Assembly (NCBI RefSeq): GCF_022808775.1
Contig: NZ_JAKZLA010000008.1
Location: 62,001-126,000 of the forward strand
DNA: 64,000 nucleotides
Direction of reading: 5' to 3'
DNA from: Geothrix terrae
GTDB lineage: Bacteria; Acidobacteriota; Holophagae; Holophagales; Holophagaceae
Position numbers and translations under genes: made by a program. Within the stretch, counting starts at the first letter, position 1; each line of letters begins with the position of its first letter. The notes under the pieces were generated by a model. That model saw only the letters and a program-made list of their open reading frames with translations, searched no databases and was not told the DNA's origin. Shown here piece by piece: positions 7,695 to 16,836 of this stretch.

Positions 7695-8797
7695 CAGGGC
7701 GGCACTCCGTTGCCAGAGAGGGCGTTCTCCGTGATGGTGTTGCCCGAGGACAGGTACTCGAGGATGCCGTTCAGGCGGTTCTGCGTCACGGTGTTGCGGG
7801 TGACGGTCGTGCCCGTGACCCCGTTCCTCAGGTAGATGCCGAAGCCGGCATTGCCCTGGACGGTGCTGTTCTTCACGACATGGCCGCCGGTGTTGGAGAC
7901 CTCAAGGCCGCTGCGGGGGCCCGAGCTGAGGCTGCTCGCGCCATTGCCGCTCATGGTGTTGCTCTCGATCACCACGTTGTAGATGAAGGCCAGGCCGGAA
8001 TAGGCGATGGGCACCCCCACCTCGATGCCGTCGCCCGCGTTGTTCGTGAAGACGCAACCCGTGATCAGCACGTTGTTGACCGTCTGGCCGCTGTTCGGCT
8101 CGATGTCGAGGCCGTCCTCGGGAAGGGTGCCGCCGGTGTTGGCGAAGCGGGAATCCCGGACGATGACGCCGTTCCCCCCGGTGATGGAGAGCCCCTGGCG
8201 GCGGTTGTGGTCCGCGGTGACGTGGCAGAGGGTCACGTCGCTGGCATCGGCGACCATGAACCCGTCGCCCCAGCATTCCCTCGCGGTGACCCCCACCACG
8301 GCGATGTGCTGGGCGCCGCCCGTGATCCGGAGTCCCATGCCCTGCTCGCCGGTGGTGCCCGTGTGGGCGCTGCGCTCGCCCAGGAGGGTGCCGCCCAGGA
8401 TGTTCACGTTCGAGACCCCGGACACGCGCAGGATGGTGTAGTTGTCCGCGCCGTTCGGGATGGCGGCCAGGATGGCGCCGCTGTCGAGGGAGAGGGTCAT
8501 GCCGCTCCTCAGGAGCAGGGAGGTGAGGGCATCCACCCGGTAGGTTCCCGCCGGGACCGAGACGGTGCCCCCGGTGCCGCCGACGGCATCGATGGCCTTC
8601 TGCAGGGCGGCCGTGTCATCGGTGGTTCCGTCGCTCTTGGCGCCGTAGGGCGCCTCCTTGACGTTCACGACCCGGGAGGATGCGGGCGTGGGGGTGCAGC
8701 TCGCCGCCGGCGGCTCGACCCCCCCCGCCGCTCCGGATCCACCCCCGTGGCAGGTGCACAGGAGGAGTCCCCCGCCGATCGCCAGGCCCCCAAACAT
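7694..8797 (-). CDS. Right-handed beta-helix lipoprotein (pectate-lyase-like)
   Basis: A 367-aa protein from the ATG at 8797 (ribosome site ggaagg). The first 15 residues form a hydrophobic stretch ending LLLC, a plausible lipobox, although the n-region lacks a positive charge unless an upstream in-frame start is used. From about 45 onward it shows the pectate-lyase-3 entry (VNVKEAPYGAKSDGTTDDT, then VPAGTYRV) and then many parallel beta-helix turns rich in N, T and G. Such proteins bind or cleave uronate-containing polysaccharides. A clear paralog lies at 32326-33513. It sits divergent to the polysaccharide export operon, so a role in trimming or organising the exported polymer is likely. 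Confidence 0.8.
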   Translation of the reverse strand: MFGGLAIGGGLLLCTCHGGGSGAAGGVEPPAASCTPTPASSRVVNVKEAPYGAKSDGTTDDTAALQKAIDAVGGTGGTVSVPAGTYRVDALTSLLLRSGMTLSLDSGAILAAIPNGADNYTILRVSGVSNVNILGGTLLGERSAHTGTTGEQGMGLRITGGAQHIAVVGVTARECWGDGFMVADASDVTLCHVTADHNRRQGLSITGGNGVIVRDSRFANTGGTLPEDGLDIEPNSGQTVNNVLITGCVFTNNAGDGIEVGVPIAYSGLAFIYNVVIESNTMSGNGASSLSSGPRSGLEVSNTGGHVVKNSTVQGNAGFGIYLRNGVTGTTVTRNTVTQNRLNGILEYLSSGNTITENALSGNGVPP

Positions 8798-9109
8798 GCC
8801 CTTCCACTTAGGTGGCAGGTTGACTCCGCGGGGAGCGGATCCGGCCTGTCGGCGCCATCGGATTCCGGGGCCTGGGGGTGGAAGGGGGAGGGGCTGCATG
8901 GAGGGCCTCTGGATGCGAACCATATCATCGACCAACTTGCGCAAGCGTGCTGATTTTCCTTGCGAGCTTGTGGTAAATAGCGATATATCTATCAGCTCCT
9001 CTCGGAGACTGCCGTGTGTCCACAAGACCCGTCTAGTGCTCGGATTCAAACCGTCGGTTCAGCACCCGCCGCGCCGCGCCATTCCGCGGTTCCAGGCCGG
9101 GAGATGGGG
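8798..9109. promoter_or_regulatory. Divergent intergenic region upstream of export operon
   Basis: A 312-bp region between the minus-strand beta-helix gene and the plus-strand export operon. It contains an AT-rich patch. A candidate sigma-70-type promoter for the plus operon is TTGCGA at 8960-8965 with TATATC at 8984-8989 (18-bp spacing). No sigma-54 match, riboswitch or convincing small gene is visible. Frames that extend either neighbour upstream into this region lack family-like sequence. Confidence 0.35.
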
Positions 9110-10258
9110 ATGCGTCCCCGGGCCAAAGCCGCTCCGGGAGCCACTCCGACGGTCGCTTTGGGAGCCGCCCTGGGCGCGATCCTGCTGCTCAGCGCATGCC
9201 GGGCGCCGGGCATGAAACTGCGGGAGCAACCCTCCCGGCCGGAAACCACCCGGGTTGAAGGTCTCACGGTCTCCCTGCAGCCGCTGAACCTCACGGCCGT
9301 CCAGGCCCAGGAGCGGCCGGCCGGCGAGCCGCTCGCGCTGGAGGGTCTGCTCATGCAGAATCCCCCAATCTACCTGGTCGGCCCCCAGGACATCCTGCTG
9401 GTCACCGTCTGGGATCACCCCGAGATCACCCTTCCCCTGGGTCAGTACCGGCAGGACACCGCCGCCGGCACCGTGGTGGATGAACGCGGCGACCTGTTCT
9501 TCCCCTATGTCGGGAAGTTCCATGTCGCGGGCCTTTCCGTGGGCCAGGTCCGGGACAAGCTCGCCGCGCTCCTGAACAAGGTGCTGCAGAACCCGCAGGT
9601 GGACGTGAAGGTGATCGCCTACCGATCGCAGAAGGTCTATCTGGGCGGAGAGGTCCGGAATCCGGGCGTCTATCCCGTCAACGATGTGCCGCTCACCCTG
9701 ACCGAGGCCCTGAACCGCGCCGGCGGACTCCTCCCCACGGCCGATGACAGCCGCCTTCTCCTCTCCCGGGGCCAGAAGACCTGGACCCTGGATTTCCAGG
9801 CCCTGCTTTCCCAGGGCAACCGGGTGAGCCAGATCCTGCTGCAGAACGGGGATTCGCTCCAGGTGCCGCACCTGAACGATGCCCCCATCTACATGATGGG
9901 TGAGCTCCTGAGACCCGGGACGACGCCCCTGGTCCACGGCCATCTCTCGCTCGCAAAGGCCATCCAGGACTCGGGCGGCATCCAGGGGCAGACCGCGGAC
10001 CCCAGGTGCATCTACGTGATCCGCCAGGGTTCCTCGCTCAATGCGGTGGATGTCTTCCACCTGGACGCCCGCAATCCGACGGCCATGATCCTCGCGGACC
10101 GGTTCCCGCTGCGGCCCCGGGACATCGTCTACGTGGACAAGGGCACGGTGGTGCGCTGGGGCCAGGTCGTGAACCTCATCCTGCCGGCCTACAGCGGCCT
10201 GCTGCAGACCGCCGTGAGCGCCAAGTACCTGGGCTCCTCGTCGAACTCAAGGCCATGA
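9110..10258 (+). CDS. wza: Wza-type polysaccharide export lipoprotein
   Basis: A 382-aa outer-membrane polysaccharide export protein. The start at ATG 9110 follows gggag by 6 nt; an ATG at 9104 is the alternative. The signal peptide ends in LLLSAC, a good lipobox. The Poly_export domain follows (YLVGPQDILLVTVWDHPE, then the GDLFFPYVGKFHVAGLS block). After it come two SLBB-like segments (KVYLGGEVRNPGVYPV and PIYMMGELLRPGTTPL). Members form the channel through which capsule or exopolysaccharide leaves the cell. It is the first gene of a three-gene operon, and its stop overlaps the phosphatase start (ATGA). Confidence 0.9.
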   Translation: MRPRAKAAPGATPTVALGAALGAILLLSACRAPGMKLREQPSRPETTRVEGLTVSLQPLNLTAVQAQERPAGEPLALEGLLMQNPPIYLVGPQDILLVTVWDHPEITLPLGQYRQDTAAGTVVDERGDLFFPYVGKFHVAGLSVGQVRDKLAALLNKVLQNPQVDVKVIAYRSQKVYLGGEVRNPGVYPVNDVPLTLTEALNRAGGLLPTADDSRLLLSRGQKTWTLDFQALLSQGNRVSQILLQNGDSLQVPHLNDAPIYMMGELLRPGTTPLVHGHLSLAKAIQDSGGIQGQTADPRCIYVIRQGSSLNAVDVFHLDARNPTAMILADRFPLRPRDIVYVDKGTVVRWGQVVNLILPAYSGLLQTAVSAKYLGSSSNSRP

Positions 10259-10734
10259 AGACTGGTTGTACCCCCGCCATTCACCGCATCCTCGTCATTT
10301 GTGAAGGCAACCACTGCAGGGGCCCCATGGCCGAGGCGATGCTGCGCGCCGCCCTGGCTCCGGACATCCAGGTGGCGTCCGCCGGGTTGAACGCCCTGGA
10401 GGGCCTCCCGGTGGATCCCGAGGTGTCCCGGCTGATGGCGGAGTCGGGCCTGGATGTCTCCAGCCATGCGGGCCGGCAGCTGACCGAAGAGATGCTGCTG
10501 GCGGCCGACCTCGTCCTGGTGATGGACCTTCCTCAGAAAGCCTGGTGTGAAAAAATGACTCCCAGCCTCCTCGGCCGGATCTTCCTCTTGGGGCACTGGC
10601 GCCCGGAGGGGGCCCGGGAGATCCCGGATCCCTTCCGCCAGGGTTCCGAGGCTTTCCGCACAGCCTGTGAGAACATCCGCCTATCCGTGTCAGACTGGCT
10701 GCCCCGCTTGGCACATGAGCAGAGGTCTGCATGA
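10255..10734 (+). CDS. wzb: Low-molecular-weight protein-tyrosine phosphatase (Wzb-like)
   Basis: A 159-aa phosphatase expected to remove phosphate from the Tyr-rich tail of the neighbouring Wzc-like kinase. The P-loop is CEGNHCR (Cys16 to Arg22, C-x5-R), but the residue after Arg is Gly instead of the usual Ser/Thr. The general-acid Asp lies in IPDPF at about residue 125. Length is normal for the family. It overlaps both neighbours by 4 bp (ATGA), so the trio is tightly coupled. Confidence 0.88.
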   Translation: MKTGCTPAIHRILVICEGNHCRGPMAEAMLRAALAPDIQVASAGLNALEGLPVDPEVSRLMAESGLDVSSHAGRQLTEEMLLAADLVLVMDLPQKAWCEKMTPSLLGRIFLLGHWRPEGAREIPDPFRQGSEAFRTACENIRLSVSDWLPRLAHEQRSA

Positions 10735-12947
10735 ACAGTCCCCTCGCCACCGGCATTCGACCCCCCCGGCTGGATCCGGAGGAGCCCCGCCCTCGGCCCC
10801 TGGGGCGGTTGCACGAGCCCGAGGAGATGGGGATCACCGAATGGCTCGCCAACCTCTGGGAGGGGAAGCTCCTCATCCTCACGGCGCTCGTCGTGTTCGT
10901 CGGGCTGGGCGGCCTGTACGTCTGGCAGGCGGCCCCGGTTTACCAGGTCCAGGCCCTGCTGCAGGTCCAGGCCAAGCGGACAGGCCCGTCAGACCCGGCC
11001 TTCGCGAAGATGGAGGGCCTGCTCTCCGCGCCTTCCGACACGCCGAGCGAGGTCGAGATCCTCCAAAGCAACCTGGTGCTGGGCCGGACGGTGGAGGCGC
11101 TCAGCCTCGATCTCAAGGCCCGCCCGAAGCTGTTCCCCATCATCGGCGCCGCCCTGAACCGCGGGAACCCCGAGGCCCCCAAGATCGACCTGGAGTCGTT
11201 CGACGTGCCGGACGATCTGCGCGGAACGGTGTTCGGCCTCCGCGCCCTGGGAGACGGGGCCTTCCAGCTGGACTCCCCGAAGGGCGCCCCCCTGGGCAAA
11301 GGCGAAGTGGGCCAGCCTCTGACCGTGTCGTACGTGGGGGAACCCCTGAAGCTGGTCATCCGCTCCATCCGGGCCAAGCCCGGGCAGCTCTTCACGGTCG
11401 AGCGGAGCCCTGTGACCGACGGGATCTCCTCGCTGCGCGCCAACCTCGACGTGGCGGAAAAGGGCAAGCTCACGAACGTGCTGGGGCTGACCCTCACCAG
11501 TACCAACCCGGCCCTCGGCGCGAAGATCCTGAACGAGATCATCGACCAGTACATCCACCACAAGGTCGAGGGGAAGAACTCCACGACCATGAAGACCCTG
11601 GAGATCCTCAAGGAGCAGTTGCCCCAGGTGAAGGCCAAGCTGGACGATTCGGAGAACCGGCTCAACCAGTTCCGGACCCGGACTGGATCCGTGGATCTCG
11701 CCCGCGAAGCGGATGCCTACCTCCAGCAGAGCACCAACCTCAAGACGCAGGTCTCCTCGCTCCAACAGAGGCGCCAGGAACTCCTCCGGACCTACCGGGA
11801 GGACGCCGACGTGGTGGCCACCCTCGACAAGCAGATCGCCCAGCTCAAAGCGGAGAACGGGCGGATCGAATCGAAGGTCCGCACCCTGCCGGGAGCCCAG
11901 CAGGAGGTGGTGCGCCTGTCCCGCGAGGTGGCGGTCAACACGGAGCTCTACACCGCGATCCTGAACAACATCCAGCAACTGCGGATCGCCAGCGCCGGCG
12001 AGGTGGGGGGCATCACGGTGGTGGATTCCGCCACGGCGGATCCCAAGCCCGTGGCACCCCGGAAGACCCTGCTCATGGGGCTGTACACCTTCCTCGGCCT
12101 CCTGGTCGGCATCGGTCTCGCCATCCTCCGCAAGGCCATCAATCCGCGCATCGAGGACCATCGCCTCGTCGAATCCAAGCTCGGGCTGCCGGTCCTGGTG
12201 ACCATTCCTCACAGCAAGGCCCAGGAGGCCCACACCCAGGCCATCCAGAACGGCGAGGACGGCCTGCATCTGCTGGCGGCGCTCAACCCGGACGACCTGG
12301 CCACCGAGAGTCTCCGCAGCCTGCGCACCACCCTCCATTTCTCACGGAAGCACGCCTCCTGCCAGACGATCATGATCACGGGCCCGTCGCCGAACATCGG
12401 CAAGTCCTTCGTGGCCGGGAACCTGGCCGCGGTGCTGGCCCGGTCCGGAAGCCGGGTGCTGGTGGTGGACGCAGACCTCCGGAAGGGCGCCCTGCATCGT
12501 CAGTTCTGGTCGAAGGACCGGGCGGGCGGACTGGCCGATGTGCTGGCGCGGACCGCGGAATGGGAGACGGTGGTCCACAAGACCGCGGTGCCCCGGCTCT
12601 CCCTGATGATGTCCGGATCCATCCCCATGAACCCCTCCGAGCTCCTGATGGCGGAGACCTTCGACTCCTTCCTGGCCCAGGCCTCGAAGGCCTACGACTA
12701 CGTGATCCTGGACGCACCGCCGGTGCTGGCGGTCACGGATGCCATCATCATCGGCTCACGGGTCGACGGGGTGCTCCTGGTGATGAAGTACGGCTCGCAT
12801 TCCCTGGACGAGCTGCGGACCTGCCTGACCCAGCTCGAACGCCAGGACCTGCCGCTGATGGGGTGCGTCTTCAACGACGTCCAGCCGCTCGGAGTCGCGG
12901 GGAACTACACGCACTACCGCTACGCCTATCACTACCGCTACGAGTGA
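10731..12947 (+). CDS. wzc: Wzc-type polysaccharide copolymerase / tyrosine autokinase
   Basis: A 738-aa inner-membrane protein. The N-terminal Wzz domain begins with a membrane segment at about 45-65, followed by a periplasmic region with coiled coil (about 280-420) and a GNVR-like stretch. A second membrane segment lies near 445-465. The C-terminal BY-kinase carries Walker A GPSPNIGKS near 551, Walker A' VLVVDADLRKG near 580 and Walker B YVILDAPP near 657. It ends in a Tyr cluster with six tyrosines (726-737). Such proteins control chain length and export, with cycling of tail phosphorylation. It forms a tight operon with the export lipoprotein and phosphatase. Confidence 0.92.
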   Translation: MNSPLATGIRPPRLDPEEPRPRPLGRLHEPEEMGITEWLANLWEGKLLILTALVVFVGLGGLYVWQAAPVYQVQALLQVQAKRTGPSDPAFAKMEGLLSAPSDTPSEVEILQSNLVLGRTVEALSLDLKARPKLFPIIGAALNRGNPEAPKIDLESFDVPDDLRGTVFGLRALGDGAFQLDSPKGAPLGKGEVGQPLTVSYVGEPLKLVIRSIRAKPGQLFTVERSPVTDGISSLRANLDVAEKGKLTNVLGLTLTSTNPALGAKILNEIIDQYIHHKVEGKNSTTMKTLEILKEQLPQVKAKLDDSENRLNQFRTRTGSVDLAREADAYLQQSTNLKTQVSSLQQRRQELLRTYREDADVVATLDKQIAQLKAENGRIESKVRTLPGAQQEVVRLSREVAVNTELYTAILNNIQQLRIASAGEVGGITVVDSATADPKPVAPRKTLLMGLYTFLGLLVGIGLAILRKAINPRIEDHRLVESKLGLPVLVTIPHSKAQEAHTQAIQNGEDGLHLLAALNPDDLATESLRSLRTTLHFSRKHASCQTIMITGPSPNIGKSFVAGNLAAVLARSGSRVLVVDADLRKGALHRQFWSKDRAGGLADVLARTAEWETVVHKTAVPRLSLMMSGSIPMNPSELLMAETFDSFLAQASKAYDYVILDAPPVLAVTDAIIIGSRVDGVLLVMKYGSHSLDELRTCLTQLERQDLPLMGCVFNDVQPLGVAGNYTHYRYAYHYRYE

Positions 12948-12971
12948 GGGGCCGGGGTGGTTCCGCCGACC

Positions 12972-14093
12972 TCACCCCAGCCCCATGAAGGCCATGATGT
13001 CCGCCGAGACCCGGCGGACATCGTACTTCGCCTCGGCGATCCGCCGGCCCTCGGCGCCGAAGCGGCCGATGAGATCCCGGTCGGAGGCCAGCTTCGACAG
13101 GGCCTCCGCGAGCGCGGCGCTGTCCCGCACCGGCACCAGGAACCCGTTGCCTCCGTCACGGACGGTGGCCCGGCATCCAGGCGCGTCAGTGGTAACGACG
13201 GCCCGCCCCATGGACATGGCCTCGAGCACGGAGCGGGGCGTTCCCTCCCCGTAGGAAGGCAGGACCAGGACGTGGGCGGCGGCCAGGGCCGGGCGGACAT
13301 CCCCGGTCTCGCCGAGGTATTCCACGATGCCTTCGCGGGTCCAGGCCTCGACCTGCTCCGCCTTGATGGCGTTCGGATTGCTGTCCAGGGGGCCCAGGAT
13401 CTGGAAGCGCGCCCCCAGATGCCGGTCCGAGAGGGTCCGGCAGGCCTGGACGTACTCGTTCAGGCCCTTGTCCCGCAGCAACCGTCCCACGAAGAGAAAG
13501 GTCACGGATCCGGGGGGGAGCGGCGACTGGACATAGTGATCCAGATCCACGCCGGAGCCGTTGACGATCCGCCAGGGGTGGCCCTCCGGCAGCATCCCCT
13601 CGTTCCGGAAGAAGGCGAGATCGTCCTCGTTCTGGAAGAGGACCCCCTGGCACTGTCGCAGGGCGCGGCGGTAGAAGGCCTTCACCAGGCGGCGGACCGC
13701 CCGCTCGCGGAGTCCCGTGGGGGAGCCCTGCAGCGTGGTCCCCCGGCCGGTGATCATGGCGAAACGCTGGCGGACCCCCGCCTGGCGGGCGGCCAGGGTC
13801 CCGAAGGCCACGGCCTTCACCTCGTAGGCCAGGAGGGCTTCGAGGCGCAGGCGGCGGAACAGGTTCCGCAGGCGGACGAGGCTGGCCAGGTCCCGGAGGG
13901 GGTTCAGTCCCGTGCGGTCGAGGACGATGGGGACGTACGTGGCGCCGAGCGCCTCCAGGCTCGCCCGGATCTCGGGAGTGCCGCCTGGGGCGATGCCGTA
14001 GACCTCGTGCCCCGCCCGGACCATCTCCGAGATGAGGTGGCCGCGGAAGTTCACGAGGTCTCTCGCCTCGCCTCCCAGCACCGCGATCCGCAT
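12972..14093 (-). CDS. Glycosyltransferase family 4
   Basis: A 373-aa GT-B glycosyltransferase. The N-terminal domain starts MRIAVLGGEARDLVNFRG. The C-terminal nucleotide-sugar domain shows FLFVGRLLRDKG and the E-x7-E block EGTPRSVLEAMSMGRAVV followed by DGGNGFLVP. It resembles PglA/WbpY-like enzymes that add HexNAc to undecaprenyl-linked sugars, but the sugar cannot be read. It is last in the minus-strand operon with the UDP-sugar dehydrogenase and epimerase, and its ATG overlaps the epimerase stop by one base, so it may transfer the uronate they make. Confidence 0.88.
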   Translation of the reverse strand: MRIAVLGGEARDLVNFRGHLISEMVRAGHEVYGIAPGGTPEIRASLEALGATYVPIVLDRTGLNPLRDLASLVRLRNLFRRLRLEALLAYEVKAVAFGTLAARQAGVRQRFAMITGRGTTLQGSPTGLRERAVRRLVKAFYRRALRQCQGVLFQNEDDLAFFRNEGMLPEGHPWRIVNGSGVDLDHYVQSPLPPGSVTFLFVGRLLRDKGLNEYVQACRTLSDRHLGARFQILGPLDSNPNAIKAEQVEAWTREGIVEYLGETGDVRPALAAAHVLVLPSYGEGTPRSVLEAMSMGRAVVTTDAPGCRATVRDGGNGFLVPVRDSAALAEALSKLASDRDLIGRFGAEGRRIAEAKYDVRRVSADIMAFMGLG

Positions 14094-15123
14094 CAGAGCC
14101 GGGCGGCCTGGGCCGCGAACCAGGGGACCAGCTCATCCAGCCCCTGGGCCACGGAATGGGTGGGTTCATAGCCCAGGTGGGCCCGGATCTTGGAGAGATC
14201 CGCCTGGGAATGGCGGATGTCACCCTCGCGGGGCGGGCCGTACAGGGGGTCCCGCCGCTCGAACCCGGGATGCACGGCGGCGAGGCGCTCCACGATCATC
14301 CAGTAGAGGTTCGTCAGGGACGTGGTGCCGCCGTAGGAGACGTTGAAGACTTCGCCCAGGGCGCTCTCGGGGGCCACGCTGGCCAGGAGGTTGGCCTGGA
14401 CAGCGTTGGCCACAAAGCAGAAGTCCCGGCTGGTGTCGCCGTCGCCGTGGATGGTGCAGGTCTCTCCGTCGGCCAGGGCCTGGAGCCACTTGGGCATGAC
14501 CGCCGCATAAGGGCCGTTGGGATTCTGGCGGGGGCCGAAGACGTTGAAGTAGCGGAAGCCGAGGGTCTTGAACCCATAGGTCCGGGCGAAGATGGCGGCG
14601 TACTGCTCGCCGATGACCTTGGTCAGGGCGTAGGGAGAAAGGGGGTGCCCGGTGCGTTCTTCGACCTTCGGGAGACCGGCGTCGTCCCCGTAGACGGAGC
14701 TGGAGGAGGCGTAGGCCATCCGCCGGACACCGGCGTCCCGGGCGGCCACGAGCATGTTGAGGAGGCCGTCCACGTTGGACTGGTGGCTGGCGATGGGGTC
14801 CTTGATGGAGCGGGGGACGGAACCGAGCGCTGCCTGGTGGAGCACGACCTCGCGGCCCTCGCAGGCCTGCCGGCAGGTGTCCAGGTCTCGGGTGTCCCCT
14901 TCGATGAAGGTGAACCGCGCCCACGCCGCCGGGGAGACCCCCTGGCGCACGTTCTCCAGGTTCCAGGGCTTCCCCGTGGAGAAGTTGTCGAGCCCGACCA
15001 CGGTCTGGTCCAGCTCCAGAAGCTTCTGGAGGACGGACGAGCCGATGAACCCGGCCACGCCGGTCACGAGCCACCGCTTCGGGTGGACCCTGAGGTCCTC
15101 GCAGAGTGCCTGGTACAGGCTCA

Positions 15124-15124
<1 letters not shown>
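14093..15124 (-). CDS. tviC: UDP-GlcNAc(A) 4-epimerase, WbpP/TviC type
   Basis: A 343-aa extended short-chain dehydrogenase. It has GVAGFIGS for NAD binding, SSSSVYGD carrying the catalytic Ser, and the Y-x3-K pair in PYALTKVIGEQ. The N-terminal extension before the Rossmann fold and the FNVFGPRQNPNGPYAAVMPKW stretch are characteristic of WbpP and TviC, which interconvert GlcNAc and GalNAc (or their uronates) on UDP. ATG at 15124 overlaps the dehydrogenase stop (TGATG); a GTG one codon upstream is an alternative. With the dehydrogenase it should give UDP-GalNAcA, the Vi-antigen sugar. Confidence 0.88.
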
Positions 15125-16398
<1,274 letters not shown>

Positions 16399-16771
16399 GA
16401 TGCTCCACTCCGTGAGACGTGCGTTGGATGGCCGTTCAGTTTGCCCTGTGGCGAGATTGCCGAGGCGATTATTTCTCAATCGAGTGTATATTTCTAATGG
16501 GAATTTTTGAAATAGTACAAACTGCAAAGCTCGCCCAGATCGAGGGCCGAGGGGCTGGGTGTTGCCCCGCAGTGCGACGGATTCGCGGAGGTTGAGCGCG
16601 CTCAGCTCGGCCCTGAAAGGGGCCGCCGGAACCGTGCGAGGCCTGAACCGGCAGGCGTATGTTTTCGCAGCCGAGGAGTGGCATCAGAATGACGCCGGTC
16701 TCTGAAACTGGTCGCTCTCTTGGGCTGGGACCGTGCTCCCCCACCAAGGCATTGCCCAAGTAACGGGAGCG

Positions 16772-16786
16772 GCAAACACCGTGCCC
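16772..16786 (-). promoter_or_regulatory. Sigma-54 promoter (-24/-12) upstream of the uronate operon
   Basis: The minus strand reads GGGCACGGTGTTTGC, matching the consensus TGGCAC-N5-TTGC at every fixed position except the first T. The expected start is about 12 nt downstream, near 16760, giving a leader of about 360 nt to the dehydrogenase ATG. An NtrC-type activator is encoded at 35801-37156. Confidence 0.6.
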
Positions 16787-16800
16787 CCCGGCTTCGGGGG
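16785..16800 (-). terminator. Terminator-like hairpin after the deacetylase/GT operon
   Basis: A 6-bp GC stem (cccccg with cggggg) around a gctt loop, 37 bp beyond the stop of the GT-deacetylase fusion gene on the same strand. The U-run is missing, so termination efficiency is uncertain. It overlaps the -24 region of the sigma-54 site. Confidence 0.4.
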
Positions 16801-16836
16801 CTGCCCAGGCACCCTGGTTCTGCGAGGAGCGGCCCA

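Larger units (their letters stand above)
16399..16836. other. 438-bp non-coding leader of the uronate operon
   Basis: No convincing gene lies here. It holds, from right to left, a terminator-like hairpin, a sigma-54 promoter match, about 360 nt of putative leader, and an AT-rich patch at 16460-16530. That patch includes TTCAAA-N17-TACACT on the minus strand as a possible second promoter. I checked for cyclic-di-GMP and other riboswitch signatures and saw none that were convincing. Confidence 0.5.
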
